A stretch of DNA of 64,000 nt. It comes from Zeugodacus cucurbitae. Its lineage: Eukaryota > Arthropoda > Insecta > Diptera > Tephritidae. Position numbers and translations under genes: made by a program. How positions within the stretch are numbered: position 1 is the first letter of the stretch; each line of letters begins with the position of its first letter. The notes under the pieces were generated by a model that did not search any database, was not told where the DNA came from, and saw only the letters and a program-made list of their open reading frames with translations. The stretch covers positions 67,309,501-67,373,500 of the forward strand of contig NC_071667.1 of the NCBI RefSeq assembly GCF_028554725.1, in the 5' to 3' direction. Of the stretch, positions 1 through 10,900 are shown piece by piece.

Positions 1-1225
1 GGCTTTATGTCATCAATGCACACTCATATGTGTGCCTCACTCACGCTGATTTTACACACACAGCTTCCGCCTTGCCGCAATTTGTTGCCATCTCGCCAGT
101 CTTGAGTTGCAGTTTCCCTGACATTAACCTGACTCGATTTCAATCAAAGCGCGTGGCTTTAATTTTCGATTTATCAACACTCAACAATGGCGCACTAATA
201 CACAGATAAATATGCATGCGGGCACACACACATATTCATATACATATGTATAGATACATATATAAAATATATGAATTGTAAGGCATGTGACCTAGCTGCC
301 GATTCATGTAAGCCTCCCCTCACCTGACTGCCTCGCTGCTTTTTTGATTTCCAGTGTGATGGAGTGCAGGCAGGTGAATAAATGCTCGAAATGTGAGAAG
401 GATAAGATACGCAGAGAGGAAACATTGAAGCATCAGTGAAAGCAGCAGCACATATTTTTGGCTCTGTGCGCATTTTAATCTTATTTAAGACACTTTTTGA
501 AAAGCAGTATGAAAAATTTCACTTTTTTCTCTTTCTCTCCTTTTTTAATTTAACAATATTTCTTTTGATTGGCATTCATGCTGTGTGCGCAAAGCGCTGC
601 TTTTTTGATTTCATTCCCTATGCTAGTTTTTGTTTTTGTTATTGTATCCGATTTGCCTACTTGTTTCCATTACAAAAGCGTATTACTCGCAAACCAAATG
701 AATTCAAAGATGGCAAGACGTCGAAAACGAAATAGTGATGCGCAGAGTTGACAGTGAGAGGCAGTGGAGGTTCAGTGTAGCAACGGCGGTGGGTTCATGA
801 AAGCCAGCGCACATGACGATAAATTGCAAACATGAAAACTGGGGCAATAACGCCAATATCAGCGCCAGCGTCGCCGTCAGCTTCATTGCCGCTCAGGTGG
901 CTTGCAAATCACCAATGAACTTTTCAAATTGAATTTGCCGCTTTTGTTATTTAAATTACTTATTTTTTCACAGCGCTGTAGGTGTGTGTGTTAGTGTTTG
1001 CTGCTCTTCAACTTGCTGTGAACTTCCTTTCGACTTTTCATTGAACCGCCAGCGCCACCCAGCTGAGTGCTCTCAACTCAACCGAACTGAAGTCGAGTGC
1101 TGTGTATGTAGAAGCAATGGCATCAATAACGAGGAAATAACCTCCACTTTATAGCTGTTCAAAGATGCATATAAATACCTGATTGTGTGTATGTGTGCTG
1201 CTTTTATATTAGTTTAACTACATGC

Positions 1226-1241
1226 CACACACACACACACA
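1226..1241. repeat. (CA)8 microsatellite
   Basis: An uninterrupted CA dinucleotide run. Similar short CA/TG runs occur at about 6365-6378, 11738-11750, 22597-22614 (TG), 34989-35001 and 38440-38450, a density typical of fly non-coding DNA. Confidence 0.9.
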
Positions 1242-1779
1242 TAGGCATACAAACCCACCCATAAGTACATCATCAAATTAAAAAAGTTTTGCGCCGCCCT
1301 TTCATACCAGCGCTACATACAGCCTGCATTGATTGATGAAATGATTGGAAAAAATTGTCGGTTGCCACACGACTTTTCATAAAAACAAGTTTGTGACTGA
1401 ATAGCGGTGTCTTTCCCGAATTTTTTTTCCTGATTTTTTTATATTTTTTTATTTTTATTTTTTTTCCTTTTTCCACTCACTTTTGTATGCATTCACCTTG
1501 TGCATAACAAACTCTTTGAAAATGTAGCAAAAATATATAGGTATATGGGTGAACAGTGAAAAGCAAAAACGGGAGAAAAAATTTCAAATAATTTGCGTGT
1601 CAAAAATTGATTTTATTTTCTGTCCACATTTATTTTAACAGCCTTCAAAACTTTGTTACACAGGCGCTGCGCTGGATCACGTTGCTTCTGTGTTTGTGGG
1701 TGTGTGAAAATATTCAAAAGTTGGCGACAATAGGGTACAAAAATAAAGCGAATAAAACAAAAATCACAGACAATGTATG

Positions 1780-1801
1780 CAACAACAACAACAACAACAA
1801 C
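1780..1801. repeat. (CAA)7 microsatellite
   Basis: A CAA trinucleotide run. Other CAA/CAG runs lie at about 19930-19953, 22955-22974, 27942-27955 (CAG) and 39238-39255. These opa-like runs are common in Diptera and do not by themselves indicate coding sequence. Confidence 0.9.
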
Positions 1802-2089
1802 TATTATGTAATATTTTATACAAACCGCACCTCCATCACTCTCTCCCCACAACTGTGTTGTAGGTGAAAATATAAAAGTTATGAAATCGTTATCATATTT
1901 GGCTATCGGTGAGAATTTAATTTGTCTCGCCACAAGTGGCAGGCTGTCCGCGCGGCTACCAGAAGCTTTGCATTTATTGGTGTGTGTGTGTATTAGTGGG
2001 TGTGGAAGGCCATGGGAAAGCACTGATGTGGCAATATTTAAGTGAATTTAAAGCTGCACTTTAGATAACTAAAAAATTGTGTTTATTAA

Positions 2090-3440
2090 TTGATGGCAGA
2101 TAGAAATGTTTCAATAAAAATATATTTTTTACACTGAAAAAAATTTAATATTTTTTTAAATTATTATTTTTTAATTTATTCATAAGTTTATTGAGGGAAA
2201 TTGTTAAAAGTAGAAATGTGACGGCAAAAAATATATTGTTACACGGAAAAAAATTTATATTTTTATTTATTATAAATTTTTAATTTATTTATGAGTATAT
2301 GAAGTAAAATTATTATAAATGGAAATATCACGGCAAAAAAATATATTTTTACACTAAATATATTTTTACACTAAAAAATATTTTTTTAAGTAAATTTTTT
2401 TACAAGGTTATAGGGCAAAAATATGTTTTAGTGTGTTAGTGGAAATGTATTTTTTTTTATTTTATAAATTTTTTTTTTATTATTTATAAGTTTATTAAGG
2501 AAAATTATTAAAAATACAAATATTATGACAAAATTTTTTTTAAGCTGAAAAAATATTTTTCAATTAAATTTTTTTTATTTATTTATGTGTGTAAATGGAA
2601 GAAATAGTTTTTAAATTTTTTCAAAAGCTTATTTAGGAAAAAGTTTATTTATCAAAAATAGAAATGCCTCAAGCAAAAATAACTGTACTTTAGATAACTG
2701 AAAAAAATTACTCGTTAAAGGAAATTTATGAAAGATGGAAGTATTTCAGGAAAAATGTATTTAACACTGAAAACAAATTTTGATAATTAAATTTTAATTG
2801 ATAATTTTTGAATTGATAATTATTTTTTTATATATTTTAATAAGTATATTAAGGAAAATTATTAAAATAAAGCTTTCACCACCAATATATTTTTTACACT
2901 GAAGACAAAATAGTACTTTTCATTTTTTTTTTTTATTTAAATATAATAATACAATAATTTTAAAAGTTTATTAATGCAAATAATTTAAGTACAAATGTTA
3001 AGGAAAAATATATTTTCCCACTGAAGAATTTTTATCCTATTTTCTTTTAAAATATTTCCTTCTTTTGTTAATAAATTTAATAAGTAATTTGATTGATAAG
3101 AGGAATGACGAGACAAAATTTTTTTCCACTACAAAACAATATTTTTTCAATAACTTTTTTAACACTGGAAAAAATATTTTTATTATTTTTTTTTTTTTTT
3201 AATTAATGTGTTACCCATTTTTTCATAAATTTAATAAGGAAATTTATTGATAAGAGGATTGTCGCGACAACATTTTTTTAATTTCTATTTTTCCAATATT
3301 TCTTTTTTAATAAATTTTGTTTCCTTTTGTCTTAAATTCAATAAGGAAATCCATTGATAAGAGGAATGACGCGACAAAACCTTTTTTTTACACTGCAAAA
3401 AAATATTTTCGCAATTTTTTTCAGTTTATACCTCCAATTT
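2090..3440. repeat. Degenerate AT-rich tandem array, ~110-120 bp unit
   Basis: Roughly a dozen diverged units follow one another. Each has a core like TTTATTAAGGAAAATTATT, then a purine stretch such as GAAATG or GAGGAATGACG, then GGCAAAAAA, an AT run and ACACTGAAAAAA. The core recurs near 2187, 2293, 2490, 2628, 2841, 2966, 3075, 3223 and 3335, so the period is mostly about 105-125 bp with some indels. Later units share GATAAGAGGAATGACG, showing a sub-family at the right end. No open reading frame is kept. It resembles an old satellite or an expanded transposon internal repeat. Confidence 0.7.
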
Positions 3441-5339
3441 TTTTTTAAGCTTTTGGAGTTGAGTAATGAACTTTTTAATAGATCACAATATTATGCTTTT
3501 TTTCACTAGATACGTAAACATAACAAGGGGAGTGCAATTTTTTTATATATTTTTTTTAAGATAATCCCTTCCGTCAAAATATGCTCACGTATTTTATAAG
3601 CCCCACTAGACTGATTAATTTTTAAATATTCTCAATTTTTTTAGCAAACTTGTATGACCAAATGATTGAATACTAATACCACTCTTTAAGGGTTCACATT
3701 AGAGTACAAATTTGAGTTTAAGTAATTATATTTATAAAGAATTTGAAAATGCTCACAGCGGTCTGTTTAAGAAAGACTGATAAATTCAAGTAAACAAATA
3801 TTTCTAATTTATTTTTAATTGCATGTTGTAAGCATATGCTGGTAGGTTGTAAAAACATGCAACAATCCATCAAAATTTATTTAAAGAATTTACCATTCGC
3901 TAAAATTTTAAAGTTTCTTTACCAAGTATGCTTACTTCATTGAGAGTATGTAAAAAAGAAAATCTTCACCACTGCAAATATTTCAACAATTTCTAATGTA
4001 GATATGAATTTCAACAACATTTTCGCATACCAATAATAAAATCTAACTGCGTTATTTCTATGAAAACCCCTCGCACTCAATGTGAAACACGGCGTATACG
4101 TAACATTTATTTTCGAAATTCACGAATTTCCCACAACAACTTCCAAAGCAACACATAAAACACGTTTCTGAAGCACTGCAAACTCAAATAAAAACATTTC
4201 AAAATACCGCAAATAAGTGAATGAAACACAAGTGCCGCGTAGCTGCAACCAACACATGCGCCTACCACTACCAACCCAGCACCACATATGCATGCCGAGT
4301 TGTGTCATGACAGATGGATGCGCCAATTACGATTTGTTCAGCTGCAATACCGAAAATTTGCAGCATGCAAATTGCGTATTTTGCATATGAAAAGTTTGAC
4401 TCACCGCTAAATTTATGCATTCGAATAACCACACACCCACACCTCCCACCATCCCCGCCAAATATTCATGACGCTCGAATTTCGCTAATGGTTATGAGTT
4501 GATCACTTATAATAAAGCATAAAATGCCATAAATCAAAGTTCAATGTGTAAATGTGGTGCGACAGCGAAAACTTCGCTGCAGGCACACGTTGGTTAGGCG
4601 CTTTATGCTTGTGTGCCATGGCGTATACGTGCTCGGGGTGTAGGAGAATATTAAAAAAATTGCTCTGGAGTGTGAAGTAAAACACCGCTGTGTGGAGTTG
4701 TTGTATTTTAATTTATTTATGCGCGTTGTTGTTGTTGTTATATGCATGTTGCAGGCATATTTTATGTCTGTTATTTATATATGCGCGCTTAATAAATCAA
4801 ACACACTGAGTGCGGAGTGATGGGCTGTGCGATAGTGTGATGAAAAAGATTATGTTTTAATGGTGTTATTATTGCCGCTAGGTGATGTGTTGTATTTTTT
4901 GTTTGTATATATATATATGACATACATTTGCATATTGACAATTTATCTATGTTTATTTTTACATGACAGACACAAGAAAATTACACAAAAATATACATAA
5001 ACTATTAGGACTTAAGACATTAGCTTTTTATTAGACACATGCAGTATTAAAATATAATATGTAAGACGATTAAAGTTTAACTTAAGTAAATAACAATACC
5101 ATATTGATTGATATGAATAGTATAAAAATAGAGAAATATATAGAATGACCCGATGACCTCTGTTACTGCGCTGACCTCAACCTGCTGGGTCTCAAATCGG
5201 TTTGAATTGTGGCTGATATTATATTTTTTTTATTCTGCACATCAGACCACAATATAACATTTCACAATAAAGTCAGCACTGATGTCTTCATAATCGGTAT
5301 CTGGGTGTCTTTATTAGTTAAAGACCTATTTTGATTTTT
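3441..5339. other. Non-coding DNA, no gene seen
   Basis: No protein-like open frame. The part from 4080 to 4760 is more GC-balanced and may hold regulatory DNA, but nothing specific can be named. An imperfect inverted repeat (ATTGTGGCTGAT at 5206-5217 against 5241-5253) and two TGACCT half-sites near 5150-5178 are the only structured elements seen. Confidence 0.6.
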
Positions 5340-6030
5340 TTAAGGGGTCAGGGTAGTCAGAGACACGAAAAAATGTGAATTTTCAAAAATTTTTTTTTGC
5401 TATTAAATCATGTTATTTTAAAAAAGTAATAATATAGCATTATTACACAATGTTTTGACTTGAAATCACGAAAATTAAAAAAAAAAATTAGAATTTCCAA
5501 AGTTATAGTTGCTTGTGTTCCAAAAAAGGTTCTTTGCGATGACAATCATAAGTCCTTGAACATTCATCTAAAATCAATTCTATAAGAAAAATTAGTTTTA
5601 TTTATAGATAATACTGGGTCGGATCGAAGTTTTTTGGTTTTTTTTTTTTCAAAAATTAACAAAATGGCGGCCTCTGGAAATTTTTTTCTAGATAAATCGA
5701 CAGTTAATTGGTCTTAAAAAATCGAAATTTGTGTAAACAAAACGCTTCGATCCGGCCCAGGATTATTATGCATTCTAAAAGCTGTAGAAATTTCATTAAA
5801 ATCTACTGAGCGTTTTTCGAGCTACAGTTGTCACCAGTTCAAAAAAAAAAAAATTGAGTAAAAGGCATTTAAAGTTTCACACTGGCGCTCTTTGCTATTT
5901 ATCGAATAACTTGAAAAGTAATTATCGGATCAACTTATAATTTTCCGATAATATTTTTAAGATATTACACTTAAATACAAAAAATAAAAAATTGATTTTT
6001 TGCAAACCCTGACTACCCCTAACCCTTTAA
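5340..6030. mobile_element. TTAA-flanked MITE, ~683 bp
   Basis: The element is bounded by TTAA at 5340-5343 and 6027-6030. The left end reads GGGGTCAGGGTAGTCAGAG and the reverse complement of the right end reads AGGGTTAGGGGTAGTCAGGG, giving imperfect terminal inverted repeats. It has no transposase frame. Inside it carries AAAATGGCGGC (5661-5671) and AT-rich runs in a style shared with the elements at 41590, 48865 and 56755. A TTAA target duplication is the hallmark of piggyBac-superfamily transposition, so a piggyBac-mobilised MITE is the likely interpretation, though the ends are not canonical piggyBac ends. Confidence 0.7.
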
Positions 6031-8208
6031 CAAATTCCGAAAGTATCAAGAAGGACAGATATCTTTGTTTCAATATACAGATGACGCTACTATTACCTAC
6101 GCTATATTCCGCATAACAGTACCTACGACCATCTTCCACATATTCGAACTGCAATGCTTCGTTGCTTTGTTGAAATTCTTAAAAATTAAAAACCTTTTTC
6201 ATTCTCATACTACGATTTTCCATATTACGCCACTTGCTCAGCCACAAAAATGTCACGCAAATTAACACACACAAGCACATCCACCATACACACGAGTTGT
6301 TCCCACATTTGTTTTCCATTTCGCCTACGTCCTTGCATTCACTGGAGAACATCTTTTTTCATCACACACACACACACTCTTTATCGCCTTTCTTTTGAGA
6401 AAATTTACACATTTGCCACGCTCACTTAGCCACCGACGCAATAGATTTCTTCCGGCAACGCCAGCGCCCAAGAAGAAATATGCTCCCCGACGAGCAATAA
6501 AAATGAGCTGTGGCACTTGAAGTAGAAAAGACCATGCGCCGAGCCATATATTTGTATGCACATATCTAATGTGCTTTAAAGCTTCGAGTGGAATTTTTCT
6601 AAAGCGATATAACGGTATTGTTTAAGTGTATGTAGGTGAGTTGTTGTTGCTGGATAACTTTTTTTGCTTATACTGCTTGTATACTATGGCTTGAGCTGGC
6701 ATATGTTGAAATTATAGTTTATGTATATATGAATGTGTAAGTGCGTATGTATGTTTCTATATGAGTTGGTAGGCAATTTCCAACTTCAAGCTCCAAAATT
6801 TCCTTGGAAATTTCAAATTTCAACATTCTTTAAAATCCCTCTCATACAAATATATTTTTTGCAAATACAAATACATACATTCCCTAAAAGTATGCTACAC
6901 AATTTAAAGTTACAATTTCTTCAGGCTTTTCTTGCCGTTAACTTCTGCTACGATTTGTTCGCGTTCGAACTGCTTTACCGTTGAAAAAATTGCCAATATG
7001 ATTTCTTCATTTCTTGATGCCGCCTACGCAGCCAACTATGTAGCAACTGCGCTGCTCGTGTTGTTGCCATTAAAAAGTTGGCGCTGCCACTATTTCCCAT
7101 TGCTGTGTGATTTTCTGTTTGCTCCAATTTTTTTACTCTCCCATTTTTCATACTTTTGTTGCTTGCTTTCACTGCGCTTTACTTCAGTTTCATTTTTTTT
7201 TTTTTCATTTTTTGTTTGCCGTATCCGCTTAAGTTGTGCAAATATTTACTATGCCATTGATTTGGCACTTATATGTCGGCTCAACTTTTCGTTTACTCAC
7301 CAGCGCGCCTTCGCATGCTCCTCGCGCCACTTTCTCCGCGCTTTTCACTAAGTTGGCTATAAGCTAGTGATTTCGTTTGCGCTTTATTTTCGAAATTCTT
7401 TTCATGTGCCTTTTTTTTTACTTTTTACTTTGATTTCATTGCCTTCGAAAATTTTCCAAATAAGAGTATATCGTTGTGTACACACACACACTCATATACA
7501 CGTGTGCGTTAACAATCGCATAAAAAGTGAAATAAATTGGAAAATATCGCATTTCGAACGTAAACTCTTAAGAATTTTCACAAGGACACATGAACACAGA
7601 CACACTCACACATACAAACACACATACATTTATACAGCAGTAGCTAGTTGTAGTACAAGCAAACAAATAAGCACATCAAGCTCACACCCATAAACGCTTA
7701 CAAGTAAACAAGTAAAATAGAAATGCCACTTTAGCTACGTCTAACTGTTTATATATGTAAGTGTGTTGTTGTTGTTTATTTGAATTTAGGCATTTACGCT
7801 GTTGCTTCGCTCTTCTCAAACATCAAATATTTGGTTTTTGGCAAGCGCATCGGCATTTTGGGGTATCATTGTTGGTGAATACTGCGAAAAGCCTAAGTAG
7901 ATTTTGCCAATATTTATATATTTCATTACAAAAAAAAAAGAAGAAAAATGTGGGAAACATTTCACTTTACTATGCTACCGTCTCTATTTGCTTTGTTTAC
8001 TTACTAATATTTTTTCATTTCTTTCTTATATTTGCAGGTAAGTTTCCACCGTTAAGTGCTCTTATTACGGCTTGTGCACGTTGTGTGCGCTGGATTTATT
8101 TGTGAAAGCAAATCGATTTTTGGTAATTTTAAATATTTTCATCTTTAAATATCACGTTGATTCGAAGTAATTTCTTAACTTTTCTGCTGGTAGATATTTA
8201 TAACTTTT
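6031..8208. other. Non-coding DNA with microsatellites
   Basis: Long T-rich and CA-rich stretches give several chance open frames (for example 6932-7351 and 7367-7693), but these are built from TTT, TTC and CAC codons and are not protein-like. The recursive splice signal near 8038 is described separately. Confidence 0.65.
8001..8043 (+). other. Candidate recursive splice (ratcheting) site
   Basis: A complete 3' splice signal is fused directly to a consensus donor. A branch-point-like CTAAT at 8004-8008 is followed by a pyrimidine-rich tract at 8011-8030, then TTTGCAG, with GTAAGT immediately after (junction 8037/8038). Known Drosophila recursive sites have exactly this polypyrimidine-CAG|GTAAGT arrangement and lie in very long introns. 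No open exon follows, which fits a zero-length ratchet point. It implies a + strand host gene spanning this position. Chance occurrence cannot be excluded without RNA data. Confidence 0.55.
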
Positions 8209-9101
8209 TATACTCTGAACAGGGTATATTAAGTTTGTCACGAAGTTTGCAACACCCAGAAGGAAGCGTCGGAGGGCCTATAAAGTATATATATAAATGA
8301 TCAGTATGTTGAACTGAGTCGATTTAGCCATGCCCGTCTGTCTGTCCGTCTGTCTGTCTATATATATATGAACTAGTCTTTCAGTTTATAAGCAGATGAT
8401 ATTTTCACTTCAAGAAGCTGCTCATTTGTCGGAACTGCCGATATCGGACTACTATATCATATAGCTGACATACAAACTGAACGATCAGAATCAAGGGCTT
8501 GTATGGCAAGCTTCCGCATTTTACTACATTTCTTCACGAAATTTGGTGTGAGTTATTGTTCATAGAAATAATTTAATCTCCGAATAAATTGTTCAGATCG
8601 GTTCACTATAGCATATAGCTGCCATACAAACTGAACGATCGGAATCAAGAGCTTGTAAGGAAAACTTCTGCATTTTACTACATATCTTCACGAATTTTAG
8701 TGTGAGTTATTGTTCATAGAAATAATTTAATCTCCGAAAAAATTGTTCAGATCGGTTCACTATAGCATATAGCTGCCATACAAACTGAACGATCGGAATC
8801 AAGGGCTTGTATGGCAAGATTCCGCATTTTACTATATATCTTCACGAAATTTGGTGTGAGTTATTGTTCATAGAAATAATTTAATCTCCGAAAAAATTGT
8901 TCAGATCGCTTCACTATAGCATATAGCTGCCATACAAACTGAACGATCGGAATCAAGGGCTTGTATGGAAAACTTTTCTTTTTTTTACTTACTTTTTCTT
9001 ACGTCTTTAGATTTGCTTAAACACATAGTTACTAAAAGAAATGCACCTGTGAAGGGTATATTAGCTTCGGTACAGCCGAAGTTAACGTTTTTTTCTTGTT
9101 T
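8209..9101 (+). mobile_element. Helentron/DINE-like non-autonomous element
   Basis: The left end is TATACTCT (8209-8216), followed closely by AGGGTATA (8221-8228). AGGGTATA recurs at 9053-9060, so the left TATACTCT has an inverted partner near the right end, allowing one G-T pair. A GTCT/GTCC tract lies at 8336-8360, then a 154-bp tandem array (8437-8990), then a 3' hairpin CTTCGG-TACAG-CCGAAG (9065-9081). Subterminal inverted repeats, a GTCY microsatellite, a central ~150-bp array and a terminal stem-loop are the described anatomy of DINE-1/HINE elements mobilised by Helentrons. No protein is encoded. Confidence 0.8.
8437..8990 (+). repeat. 154-bp tandem array inside the Helentron-like element
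   Basis: Units begin at about 8437 (diverged first copy), 8591, 8745 and 8899 (partial). Each starts GTTCAGATCGGTTCACTATA and contains ACAAACTGAACGATCGGAAT. Spacing between the GTTCAG starts is exactly 154 bp in both measurable intervals, and the second and third copies are nearly identical, which points to recent unequal exchange or amplification. Confidence 0.9.
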
Positions 9102-9257
9102 ATTGATAAATATGAGAGCACTTAGAAGCATGATTGATGATGAAAATCGTTGGCAAATCCAATTAGTTGTACAATTGTTGTTCAATTCCATAAGAGATTT
9201 TGAAAAATAATTGAATTAAAGTGAACTTCCGCTCCACGGAAAGATGATTTTTCCTTT

Positions 9258-9740
9258 ATTATACTCTTGCCAGCTGTTGCACAGAGAGGCATATGTATTA
9301 CAAACTTCTTTGACCAACACCCCCAATTAGTTATAAATATATACATATCTTAAAAACCACTAAAACTATATCAACTTTACTTATTAGTATAATCTCTTAT
9401 CTCAGCAATTACTCGCCTTCTAAAAAAGTTTATGTATAATACTATGTTGATATTACTGAACGAACTACTGCCACGCCTACTACAATTATAACACAATTTT
9501 AAGTTTCATATGATACTTTCATTTAACAATATAGATAACGGAGTAAAATTTTGTACAAAACGGCGACACGAATGTATAGGTTATCCCATCTAAAACTAGT
9601 CGAAATCGGACATTAACATTTCAAGATCCCATAAACCGATAATAGGACCCAAGTGCCTAAAAGGTCACTTTTAACGGCAAATAAAAGTCAATCTCTAAGC
9701 TCTCTTAATGAAATAATAATGGCATCCTTCTTCCATATAA
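9258..9740 (+). mobile_element. Probable decayed Helentron-like fragment
   Basis: It starts with TATACTCTTGCCAGCTGTTG, similar in layout to the TATACTCT or TACTCTCGCAAC starts of the two better preserved families in this window. Inside it has phrases such as TGCCACGCC and TCGAAATCGGAC that are typical of these fly repeats. No clear right end or hairpin is visible, so the extent is approximate. Confidence 0.35.
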
Positions 9741-10094
9741 TACGAATAATTAATAAAATCTGGTCTATACTATCTGCTATATACCTAACATAAGAATATT
9801 AAAACTTCGGCCAATTGTAAGATATCTTCATTGAGCAAGGGGTTAGTAGTAGTTTAGTGGGTTGGTCTATAAATTCCACCAGCCTCAATAACCATACATA
9901 CATACCTATTATAAAGACTTCTCTTTCATTATAAATTTTTTGCCAGAAAGAAATATCGGTTAATGTGTGAGTTTTCTTTATGAAATTGCGTACTAATAGT
10001 TACTCATGCATAATTTAATTTTATACCAAAATTAAAAGTAGTCACTCCTGGTCTACGCCAGAAACAATATATTGAATATAGGCATTTTCGAAAT
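9741..10094. other. Non-coding DNA between repeats
   Basis: AT-rich sequence with no frame or repeat that I can name. It may be further decayed transposon sequence. Confidence 0.4.
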
Positions 10095-10900
10095 TAGAAG
10101 TCTCTAACCTTCAACTAACATCAAGTGTCTACCAGACAGAAGTGGCTGCAATATGGATAGCTGTAGACATACTGTTGCGTGGTACCTCAGAGAGGTATGA
10201 TTTCACTCCAAGCAAACTTGAAATACTAGCATTGAAATCGATGACAGTGATCTCCAGGTATCTCCAAGTATTTAACTTCCTTATCAATAGCTTTTAGCTA
10301 CTTTGCTATTCGACTTTTATCGATACCCAGTCAATACGGAATCATTGGAAACTGCAAAGCCGACAAGCTTGCAAGAGAGCGTACCCTAGCAACGGAATTG
10401 GAGCTAGTTGGCAGTCCATGGTCCACTTGTGCACGTGCACTGGACAACAACCAGAACCTGTGCAGTTGCAAGGTTCTTTTGGCCCGCAGTGGAACTTAAA
10501 AGTTCCTTTGAACTACTTTCTCTTAACAAGATCCATTTCGACGATATCGAAAGTGTGCTTACTGGACACTGTCCGATAGGTACACATGCGTAGAGACTAA
10601 GGATCCAGACAGATGTAAGCTGTCAAGGCTGTTTGAAGGAAGGCGAGGTGGAATCATCTAAGCATTTCCTTCTCCAATGTCCAGCATTTGCTCGACTGAG
10701 TTTGAAACACCTTGATATGCACACCTTCGGCGTACCTAGCGACTTGACTAGAATTGACATTAGCCGACTCAACATTTTTTTTAATAGATTTCAAACGCTT
10801 TGTGGTATAGTGAGTGTATTTCTGTTCCATTAGAAGTTTTTTTGCTCTTCTGCATATGAAAGGATCTACTTTTCAACATAACATAACCTAACTAACTAAA
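10095..10900 (+). pseudogene. Non-LTR retrotransposon ORF2 remnant (RNase H and C-terminal region)
   Basis: Broken + strand frames read, in order, an RNase H-like segment (VYQTEVAAIWIAVD, about 10120-10165), then GIIGNCKADKLARE (about 10340-10381) matching the conserved GN..AD.LAR block of retrotransposon RNase H, then LSLNKIHFDDIESVLTGHCP (to about 10575), then a zinc-knuckle-like C-terminal segment with SSKHFLLQCPAFARLSLKHL (about 10655-10715). At least two frameshifts or stops separate these. The 3' side ends in TAACCTAACTAACTAAA near 10885-10897, resembling the tails of I/R1-type elements. The element is 5'-truncated and inactive. Exact clade is not determined. Confidence 0.85.

Larger units (their letters stand above)
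1..2089. other. AT-rich non-coding DNA, no gene seen
   Basis: No open frame here has protein-like composition. The frames present are short and driven by poly-T or CA runs. The stretch holds T-rich tracts near 1430-1470 and microsatellites listed separately. It is best read as intronic or intergenic DNA. Confidence 0.7.

Noticed and set aside
1613..2023. 136-codon minus-strand frame
   Set aside because: Opened by a CAA/GTT microsatellite and CA runs; no protein-like composition.
6932..7693. Frames of 139 and 108 codons on the + strand
   Set aside because: Driven by T-rich and CA-rich simple sequence; residues are mostly F, S, L, H and T with no domain.
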